64,000 nucleotides of DNA, from assembly GCA_014773175.1 (NCBI GenBank), contig VXCM01001435.1, positions 38,237-102,236 of the forward strand, written 5' to 3'. The translations under genes were made by a program, and so were the position numbers. This stretch comes from Lucifuga dentata (taxonomy: Eukaryota > Chordata > Actinopteri > Ophidiiformes > Bythitidae). Shown here in pieces: positions 50,939-60,905 of the stretch (positions are counted from its first letter, which is position 1; every line of letters begins with the position of its first letter). A model generated the notes under the pieces. It was given only the letters and a program-made list of their open reading frames with translations. It was not told where the DNA came from and did no database searches.

Positions 50939-51695
50939 TTAAAGGAAGTTGAGTTTGTCTGAGGTATAGACATCTCAGAAAGATGTGTCTGAACTGAGGG
51001 GAGGAGCAGAGAGAAACTTGAGGCCCTTCAGCTCAAACCGATGCTCAGGAGTTGAGGAGAGACTGTCAGAGCCAAAAGGCACAGATGAAGCTGTTCCCTG
51101 AGGTGTGACCTGGAGAAAGGCAGACAAAAACAAAGTAAATGTGTGTCTGTGTGATTAACAAAGATCACAGGGTACTTCAACAACAGAAAAACAGGCCAGT
51201 GAACATGTCCTTAAGAATTGGAGTTCTTTCTATGCCACTTCATCCTGGAAGAGGGTGCAAGTCAAGGCAGAGGTGAAAGAGTCTTACAGATTGATGGAGA
51301 GGTGGAGAGAAACTCCACCCTTTTGGGAGGGTGGAGGGTCATTGGCCTTGGTGGAGGCATGCACTCTTGGAGTGCCTTCTTATTTATTTAGCAATAAAAA
51401 GAAGGCAAAGAAGTTGGAAAAATAAATAATATGTTTGTCTTCTACATCAGAATAAAGAAGATGGAGAATCTTCTGTTAATTTGACAAATGCGAAGTTTTA
51501 ACGTGTTGCAATAGTTGAGGTAGTGCATGCACCAAAACAAAAGTCAAGCTCTGCTTGTAGGCCCCTCACGGGTGACACAACCATAATGTTTGGACCAATT
51601 GTGGCCAGCAGATGGTATCAAAAGTGGAAAACATAAAAGGCAAAGTGTGGGGGCACTGCAGAAAAATACAGAAAGAGCCTTAATTAGTGTAGAGN

Positions 51696-51736
<41 letters not shown>

Positions 51737-54700
51737 TGCTGATTTTCATAGATTTACACAGCCTCAGGCGTACCTGAGGATGAGATGAGCTCATGTGGAC
51801 GCCAGCTGGACTGAACACCTGTAAAGTGGAAAATGGCATGTGAGTCATACTTGGGAAAAAAAAAGGATGACAGGATAAAACAAAGAAGTACAATTATATT
51901 AAATACAAAATACTGCACTTACTGGTGGATCAAGAGGGCTGGATGTAGGTTCTGAAGAGTTGATGGGATGGTAGGTGTAAGGTGGTGGAACCTGTGATGA
52001 AACTGAGTAACTTGTTCCTGCAGGTTGAACATCCTACAATTTGACAAACAATGCTGAAATAAGCCAACTCATAACATGTTGTCGTTGAATGTAAATGCAT
52101 GTCTTTATATTTCAACATCTACTTATGACAACATGCATTTTTGCTAACTGACTTTAAAAAAAAAAAAAAAANAAAAAAAAAAAAAAAATGTGCATAGAAC
52201 TCAGTATATTTGAATGCCTACCTTTTTTTTTTATCAAGCTAATAGCTATGCAATATATTTGTGAAAGGGATATTTACCATAAGCTTTTTGGCTCTTTCCT
52301 TGCTTTACTTTCTTTTAATATTATGTGTGTTTTATGTATATAATTGTACAAAAATACTCCACTTACTGGTGGATTAATGGAGCTGGATGTAGGGTTTGAA
52401 GATTTGATGGGACTGTTGGGATGGTGGGTGTGCAGTGGAAACTGTGGGGAAGCTGAGTAACTTGTTTCTGTAGGTTGAGGCGTATTCTGTAATTTAACCA
52501 AAGAAGTTTAAACAAATGTGCAAAAGAGACCTTTCTTGGCAATTGATGATCTCTAGGTGTTGTATTTCTATGTTCATTTTGCCAGTCATGTGTAACTGAT
52601 TTGAATCATTAGTTCGAAATAAAGGTGATTCTTAATCCTGGTTGTTGAGGACCACAGCTCTTTTATTTTCCATCTCTCCCTGCTCTACTCACACCTGATT
52701 AGTGAAATACAGTGTATTCACTTGGTGCATTCCAAAGCTCTTTTTGTCATTCAGGTTTTATCCTGAAGAAGGGAGGACGTCAAGCATTTGTAAATATCAA
52801 TATTGCATCAAGATTTTGAGCATGCCCTCGTCTCTATCCTTCTAAAGTAACCTGAGCAATATAAAATTTACTTTTTATACTTTTTCATGCCTGACCTATA
52901 TAATCTGGCTCTTAGAAAGCCTTTTTGGCATACTTTCATGGTGATATACAGCAGGTGCATCCTCAGATTGAGGAACAGCCTCGTCTGATTTAGAAGATCT
53001 TTTCTTACAGCAGCACTTCCTCACACAGCAGCAGCAGAAAATCAGCCCAATGATAATACCGACAGGAATGGCAATATATTGAAATGTTAGAGGCTCTTCT
53101 GTAAGAGCACAGAGACACAAGGGAGAGGAGGTATTATGCTCCTTTGAAATATCAGTAACAGGCCTTGCAATTTTTTTTTTTTTTTGCTATAAGCAAAAAA
53201 AAAAAAAAAACATGCTGTTACTCACCTTCTACTTCTAAATACAAAACAAGTGCAAGGTTGCCATCCTGGTCTCTGATCTCAAAGCGGCCAGAGTCACGTT
53301 TTTCTAGGTTTTCAATTTCAATCCTCAGTGAGGACGTATATCCCAGCTTTTTAATTCTCCCTGAAAATTGCTGGTCTGAGATATAATGGTCAGCATGCAC
53401 CAGAACACCTGATTTCATCAAAACCATGGGTTTTATGTCTAAATTTGGGTGAAAGGTCACAGTGCACACGTCGGGTTCCAGAGCAAAAGAGATGATGAGA
53501 TCCTCTTTTACCTTTTTGTCAACATACTCAGTGTTCTCTGTGGATCAGGAAGACAAGATTGTGTGAGAACTTTTATCACAACAGTTTAAATGGCTCATGT
53601 GCTGCTAAATTATTATCATCACCTTCTATTGTAAGCCTCCACCTTCTAAGCAGCGCGTTGTCTTTTCTCCTGAAGTTGTAGTAGCCATTGTCTGTTTGAG
53701 TCAGCTTCTTCATCTCCCAAACATTCTGCCTCACTTTCCCCCTGCCACCCCTGTGAGTCTGAGGGTCAGTGAGATTCCAAAGAACTGTTGTCTTGTCTTG
53801 TCTTGACTGATGGGAGTGAATTCTAAGAACTGTGTGCTGTCAGGAACCTTGCAGGTGTACGTCCCCCCATATAGCTGCGATTCCTTTTCAGAACAATCTA
53901 AAAGCAAAACAAAACAAAAAAAAAAGATACACAGAAAAAACAGGATTGCTGAATCTGTGAAAGAATACAATGTGTGACAAAAATGATTTGCTGATTGATT
54001 TTTGATGTAACAGTGCCTTTAAATATGCCATGCAGCACTCTCACCCAAAATTTTCAGGCTGACGACAGTATGTCACCATGTTATACAACTTCACCACAAA
54101 ATTTCCTTCATCTCTTTCTGTCAAATCTGGCACAGAAACTGAAGTCTTGGTCACCTTGTAGCGCGGATCCACTCCCTTATGATGTAGACAACACAAATAG
54201 ATTCAGTCAGGAAAAAGAACATCTCCACCACTGACCAAATTGTACTTCATATAGAAGCCACAACAATGAGATATTATTAATTTAAGTACCAGAAGACACT
54301 CACCCGCGTATTATTCATCACTATTTTTTGTTCACCGCCCTTACGTGGAACGAAGATCAGCACTCCAGAGAAAGAAGCAGGTCCATACTGAGATGGCAAG
54401 GTGTAAGTACCGCCATAACACACTTTATCAGCAGAAAATGATGAAAAACCTTTAACTAAAACAAAAAAAAAAAAAAAAAAANAAAAAAAAAAAAAAAAAA
54501 ATGCAAGCAATGAAGAAATGAAGAGACAGAAGTGGAAAATGTTAAGTCTGATACTATATGAAATCTGACAAAGATTGACAGATTTGTAAATGTATTTGTA
54601 AATAAATGCAAATGTAAATGTATAAAACAATTTTTGCACGTCCACTTGTGAGAGGTTTATTAACTCAATATTGAAAGATCAGGTCATATGAATCCTTTCG

Positions 54701-55195
54701 AGTAAGTCACAAAATTCGTTTAGATGTGCCACAATACTAACTTTATCAGTGCTTTAAGTAAGTGCTTTAAGCAGCATTAAGTATTCATCATAACATAATA
54801 AACATAACAAATGACAAACTGAACAATTTGTACTTAAAATGACTCTGCTTGCTAAGTTATTTTTTTTACTTCAAAAACAATATGGTCACACAGGTTAATC
54901 TAAATCCTAAAGCTTTTTAGTTGTATTTTGCTTGATTTAATTATTTATGTTTGCTACATAAATTTGTAGCAAACGGTGCACTTTTAATCAAAATAACAGA
55001 CTTTAACTGCAACTGGCAGTTTCAACCACACAGATTATAACCAGTGTTAACTAATTATATCCAAGTAACAGGAATAAAAAATTAAAATATTATGAAGCCC
55101 TGATAATAATTTGTTTTCTATGTGAGCAGCCGGACATGAGCGACTTCATACTCACCAGTAGAGAAACAGATGACAGCGAGGAGCAGCGGTAACAT
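50939..55195 (-). pseudogene. Receptor copy B: broken paralogue of copy A
   Basis: Exons align with copy A: 55195-55156 (signal), 54455-54304, 54175-54045, 53897-53623, 53537-53226, 53098-52938, 52486-52367, 52033-51923, 51818-51774 and 51109-50939. At least four lesions are visible. The second half of domain 1 is 131 bp against 136 in A, a 5-bp loss that shifts frame. The domain 2 exon has 5 extra bases in a GTCTT-type run near 53,790-53,805, a second frameshift leading to a stop. The donor after the TM exon is GA instead of GT (52937-52936). The last exon carries TGA at 50977-50975 where copy C has TCA. The domain 3 and TM exons remain open (IISFALEPDVCTVTF; GLIFCCCCVRKCCC). The tail cassette is doubled compared with A. 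I call it a pseudogene. Assembly error cannot explain all four lesions together. Confidence 0.82.
51696..51733. repeat. (CA)n microsatellite next to an N
   Basis: About 19 CA units directly follow the N at 51695, so the true length is unknown. Copies A and C have ordinary sequence here (about 39,270 and 61,705), so the join has probably dropped the homologous segment. Confidence 0.75.
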
Positions 55196-55383
55196 GTCCT
55201 ACAGAGAAAGACGTAAATACCGTGTTATTACCTTAAAAAGACCTACCATAAGTATAACTGTAGTGAATAAAAGCGTTAAACAAAGAATAAACAGTTAGAC
55301 AAAAGGTTTAGTACTTACTGAAGGGTTATATTCTGTGTTCCACCCTGTTTTCAAATGCATAGAAAAACAGACATGGACTTAGT

Positions 55384-55392
55384 GGGCGGGGC
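55384..55392 (-). promoter_or_regulatory. GC box upstream of copy B
   Basis: GGGCGGGGC in the same position relative to the non-coding first exon (donor edge 55319) as in copy A. Confidence 0.45.
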
Positions 55393-55399
55393 TTTCCTG

Positions 55400-55950
55400 G
55401 GCTTTGCTTTGCTTTGCTTTCCTCTTTCCTGTGTAACATGTACAGTGAATGTGACAGTACGTACAAACTACGTAAAAAAAAAAAAAGAAAGAAAAAAGTG
55501 GCCTAACCTCCAACTTATTTTTTTCTTCCATGTCTCCTTTATATACAGATCCTATATATCCTACATATATATACACTACATATACACACGCATATACACA
55601 TATATACATATACACATATATAGATATAGTTCAATTCTATGTTTTTGCACTAACATGGAATAATAAAAGTAAGAAGTTCAAGGAGTATGGCGTCCTGGTG
55701 TGCGATGTTTTACCTTTAATATTTGTCATTGTGTGTGCTTGCATCAGCACCTGGGAAGGTACTAACTAGGCTTCATTCCATATATACAGTATATATAGGA
55801 GACATGGAAGTTGAAGTTTGTTTGGTTTTTTTTTTACTTCCAACTGATTTTTTTCTTCTTCTATGTCCCCTTGGGAGCATCCTTTGTTTTTCCCACATTT
55901 TTTTACCACTTTTTTTTTTTTTTTTTTTTACAACCCCCTAATGGGGGATC
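55400..55950. other. Spacer with TA/CA-rich simple repeats
   Basis: ATACACATATATAC-type low-complexity sequence around 55,545-55,630, and a long T-run at 55,909-55,930. The similarity of copy A to copy B ends around here. No gene is seen. Confidence 0.4.
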
Positions 55951-56690
55951 GTGAATGCCTTATCTGTTGTGACAAATGATGAAATTATGCCAAATGACAG
56001 TGTCTCAAATATTAGCAACAGAAGGAATGGATCAAAATCAAGAGCTTCCACCACTTCTACAACTTCTGCTCGAATTAAAGCTGAAGCAGAAATGGCTGCT
56101 CTCCTTGTTTGTCAGACATTATTTAAAAAAATAAACATGCTTGGGGAACAGCAAGAGGAGATAAGGAAGCAGCAAGAGCAGCTTGAACTTGAGCTGAATA
56201 TAGCTGCATCAGTGGCCAAGGTAAATGTATTAAGGGCCTCGGGATCTGGAGTTCAGGGCACTGCATCTAATCTGATGGTATGGAATCATATTTTAACAAA
56301 AAGGGGGAAACAGCTCATAAACATTTTGATGCTGATTCATTTGTTCCTCATATAGATGGAAAAACATTGTCATCCAGGAATATCCCTGATTTTAGTTTGA
56401 CTGGTGCAAAGCCAAAGGAAATGAAATATGCTGAAATAATACATCACAAATATCACGGCAGCAGTTTGTTCAACCCAGAGGGCACATGATCAAATGTTCC
56501 AATTGTTAATTTGTCACAGAATGTGGATGTTGGTTTCAGTAATGAAAGACCTTTGTTATTCATTCTGGAAAGGCAAACTGAAACAACTGTCCTATTGGTG
56601 AAACAGCAACAGATCTCATCTTTGCCAAGGAAGGATATTGCAGTGTTCGATGGAGATCCTTTGCAGTATCATACTTTTTGTTGTTGTTAT
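55951..56690 (+). mobile_element. BEL/Pao-type gag fragment
   Basis: The + strand reads, with one frameshift near 56,275 and a stop near 56,487, as a Ser/Thr-rich start (SRASTTSTTSARIKAEAEMA), a Lys/Gln/Glu coiled coil (EQQEEIRKQQEQLELELNIA), and finally LPRKDIAVFDGDPLQY near 56,620-56,670. The last motif is characteristic of the gag-like region (DUF1759-type) of BEL/Pao LTR retrotransposons. It is cut off right after this by unrelated sequence with (TTG)n. No protease, RT or LTR is seen. Confidence 0.7.
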
Positions 56691-56699
56691 TGTTGTTGT

Positions 56700-57425
56700 T
56701 GCTTTATTTCAATATAATACACACAGAAAAAATATAACCAAATAATACAGCTTAATTATTACAATTCCTCCTGGTCCTCATCCTCACCAACAGCNCCCCC
56801 CTTCATTAAAATACTTTGCATCACAGAACCCCATATTTTGTCAAATATTTCAGGTTTTCCCCTCATGTTATACATAATTTTGTCTGAGGTACAGCATGAT
56901 AAAAGTTCATTCCACCATGTGAGGGTAAGTCAGACTTCCAGAATTTTTTTTAGCATTTAGCATTTTTTAGTTGCTGCCATAGCAAGCAGAACCATTTTTT
57001 TGTGAGGCATATCCAAACCACAGCTGGATGGTACATCAGTATCCCCCAACAGAACCACACTTGGATCCATCTTAATATCTTTATGTCAGAATTTACTGAG
57101 CTTTCTGTATCTTTATGTCTCATAATTCTCCAATCTGTTACATCCCCAAAAACATGTGAATTGTCTGCATTTTCTTCCTTACATCTTGGACACATGAAAG
57201 ATGTTGGATAAAACTGATGCAATTTCCCAGGAGAATAATAAGTGTGATGTAAAATATTAAACTGGATTAGCCTGTGTCTGGTATTTGCAAGAATGGTGTG
57301 TGAGGCTTTAAGGCTCTTTTCCCATTTTTGTAACTGTATAGCTTTTGTCCAGGTCTTTTTCCAATTTCTCCTTATTAATTACATGCTCCTGCTTCAAATG
57401 TGTATGTAATTATAAAATCACCAAT
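56700..57425 (-). mobile_element. LINE 3' part (ORF2 C-terminus)
   Basis: On the minus strand from about 57,225 the reading KLHQFYPTSFMCPRCKEENA fits the Cys-containing C-terminal region of L1/Tx1-type ORF2, followed by KKWFCLLWQQLKNAK. Frames shift and stops occur. The end toward 56,760 contains the N at 56795. It is probably the same kind of element as the 44.5-46.7 kb LINE, but covers a different part. Confidence 0.65.
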
Positions 57426-57430
57426 AGATA

Positions 57431-60400
57431 GATAGTAAAAAAAAAAAATTCAAATTCGCAAGTTTGAAAAAACAAAATAAAATTTCTACAATGTAAGGGA
57501 ATTTTAAGGGATTTTTTTTCTCAAAGTTGGGCTTAGGAGTTTTCACTTTTATTTATAAAGATATCACAAATATATGTGCACATATTCAAACAGTATATCT
57601 ACTAGTTCTAAAACATGCATGATTCATACAGATATGGCAAACTTGGATAACTATTTAAAGGGGTGACATAAACTCCAGGTTGAAATCCCCCATTAAGATT
57701 TGACAGTAACCAGTGCAGCATCTACAAAAAATTCTTGTTCCATATGCCAAAAACATTGATGGTCCTTTTTCTTCACACACACAAAAACCATGTATATTTA
57801 TGGGTCTATAACTTCTGCTTAGTTGAGTTTTCTTTGTGAAGAAGTTGCTATGGTTAGAAGGAATTTGTTGCTTGCGCTTTTTTGGGTTTGTGGTGGCTTG
57901 TTAGTTGGGTTATACTGAATTATAAGTCAGTGATCTTCTAGCACAAACCTCAACTATCTTCAGCAAAAAGAAACAAATGGCATCATAAACTGTATGAGAC
58001 AAAATCAGGGAGGTCAATAGTCACATCTTTGTACTACTGACATATACGTATATATGTGTGTGTGTTTATTCATTTTCTTCAATTGCTGACATATATATTT
58101 AAAGCACATTTCTGATATCACCTTTTTACATTAATGACCCTCTAAGACCTGCATTAAAGCTAGATAATAGCTCCAACATCTGCAGATGTATACTTTGCAT
58201 AGATAAAACAAGTGTGAAAAGGTATTTTTATAAACATAAAACACATGAAAAACAACATGCATCATTTCACAAACTGTAACAATAAAATTTACGCCATGAT
58301 GTTTGAAGCTAAAAACACGACAGGTGTTTGAAACAACCAAACAAATTTTTTGCAATGTAAGTCTTGATGGTTTTAAATGAAGTGTTTTCACCTACGTCAT
58401 GTCATGTGACACCATCACATTGATCTGCCAGATTGGTAGCTTCATTGAAAACAAACCACAGCAGTTCATGAGAAATTTAGTCCTAAGTGCCTCCATTCAG
58501 GCAAAATACTAATTAGCAGCTGCCGTGTATATCTTGCCGCTAAAGATAATGCCTGTATAGTCATTGTAAAAAAAAAAAAAAAAAANTAAAAAAAAAAAAA
58601 AAAAGATTACATATGGAAGCTGTTATCGATCCTGCAGAAAGTTCTAGCTGAGTTCAAGCAAAAAATCATGATGAAACTTCATACAGTAACTGTATCTCCA
58701 CCACATCTGATCGCTGGACATTAAGATCAGATGTGCACCATGCCGGTACATGGTGCTCTAGCTTGGGACTGGCCACTGCATTTGCAGTAGCTAACATTAG
58801 CATTAACACTTAAACTGACAACATTACTGATGATATTAATGCAACAGATTTGAACAACTGAATGTTACTACAGTGCTTTGGTCACAAANACTGATGATAT
58901 TAATGCAACAGATTTGAACAACTGAATGTTACTACAGTGCTTTGGTCACAAAGTGTAAGTGGTCACCAGAAAGGCACTGCTTTACCAGTTATGCTGAGGT
59001 ACAAGGTTATGTAGATCTGCACAGGCCATTGGCATCCTGGGCCTCTGTACTAATGTGTGTGTGTGTCAGTGCTGCCATATTCTCCAAGGGGAATGAGTAC
59101 AGGGCCAATATATCAATCAACCTCATCACAACAAGAGCCTTACCACCTCTATCCAATAGTTCAATTAAGTCACAAGTTTTCAGTTTCAGTTAATCCCTTT
59201 TCCCTCATCTGACATTTTAGAGACTTAGGGCAGGATTCAATAAACAACACACACCTTAACTACACAAACCATGTTACACTAAACAGAAGCTATTGGTAAT
59301 TGAAGCTTGTTCATAAACGCATGTTGTTGTAAGGTGTGTCAGTGATAAAAGCCAGTGAAGCTTGGCGTGCAAATCAGCAGCTTCATATTTAACAGCCACG
59401 CTTTATACTGCTTCCTCTGGTGTAAAAGCGAAATTGACATGTTAAATCTGCAATGGAATCCTAAATTCTCTGCTTGAGAGCTCCAGATTTTAAGAGAGAT
59501 TTGATCTGCACATTGGCACACGGGAGGAGTGTGTGATATGAGAGAGAGACACAAACACAGCGCACCAGATGAGGTTTGAGGAAGAGGTTCAGTGCCACAA
59601 GAATGTGTGTGAGATAAATCAAATCTCGCCACTTAAATATACTGACTGATCACCTGAGTCGGCTTAAATATCAAATTTAGCGATCACTAGCACACGGTAT
59701 GGGAAGCAAATAGAGTTTAAAATGTGAGATTTCACACCACTAAAATTTACCACCAGAGTGAAACAGATCTTAATTTTTGTGTGATCATGTGTTTTATGAA
59801 TTGCTTCCTTGACATGTAAATAAGAGGACAAATGCTAAAAGATTCTGCTAGCAGGCATTTATGAATGAGGGAACATGACTGTGTGATATTTACGCTTATC
59901 AACACATTATCAACACATTAAGTCTGGCACTGTGTTTTATGAATCCCGTGCTTATTTCTGAATCATTCCTGTAATTTATATGAATATATCTAGCAATACA
60001 CAGAGGAGGTGGCATTAGCCTATCAATATGGCGTATAATGAATCATCACGATTACTGATGTCACGTGCAAAATTCTGAGGTATAAAATGTTTTGGTTGCT
60101 CCCCTTTAGTGTATATGGCAGTATCATGGCTTTTAAATTCAAAAATATAAGGCAAAGTTGCTACTCTCAAGACCAATCAAATCTTCATCTCTAACTCAAA
60201 TTTGAGTTTTCTCAAATTTCCTACACCGACTAATTTTCACACATGCTCTATTCTAACACGGCGTATTTCTGGCCCATGACCTCCCTGGAAAAGGCAAAAA
60301 GCTTATTTATTATGTACAGTATACATTCTAAATATAGTCAAACTTTAAGTCACATATCTCTAATTCTACATCAGTCAGACACACAGACACTTTAAAGCTA

Positions 60401-60905
60401 AAACACGGATAATAAATAAGTGCAGCATTCTCTCTTACCTGAGAAAGTAGAGAAAAAAATTCAGAAATTAAATTCTAATCCTAAAAAATTTTATAAAATA
60501 TCAATCATTGGAATAGATTAAACTGGTTCATGTTTCAGTTAATTTTACAACACAAGAATCTATGTTGATTTATCGGCACCATATGTAAGGCTGAGTAAGA
60601 TTAAAAAACTAACTCAGAAAAATGACCTAATTATACCAGTATTATGCCAGTACAACATAATTTCTGTGTTTAAAATTGCAAAGAAATATGACACACACAC
60701 TTTCTTAAAACACACTTTGAAAGAGTGAGATAAATTGATCTTGTTGACTTGTTTCTTCCAGTCAACGTGGTTCTTTGTCTTGTGTTAGTATGTGTGAAAT
60801 CATTCCTTTTGATGCGTGCAGAGCATAATCCAATCAAGGACTGACTAAACTACATGCAAAGCAGTCATGAAGTGCAATAGTGAATCACGCACATGACTAA
60901 GGCCC
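57431..60905. repeat. Segmental duplication, unit C downstream flank
   Basis: Paralogous to 47,569-50,938, offset close to 10 kb. It contains an A-run with N at 58586 and the 63-bp join duplicate at 58826-58952 (N at 58889). No gene is seen. Confidence 0.85.

Noticed and set aside
55951..56489. A host coiled-coil gene
   Set aside because: The motif VFDGDPLQY and the Ser/Thr-then-Gln/Glu layout fit a BEL/Pao-type gag. It is frameshifted and has no introns or flanking gene structure.
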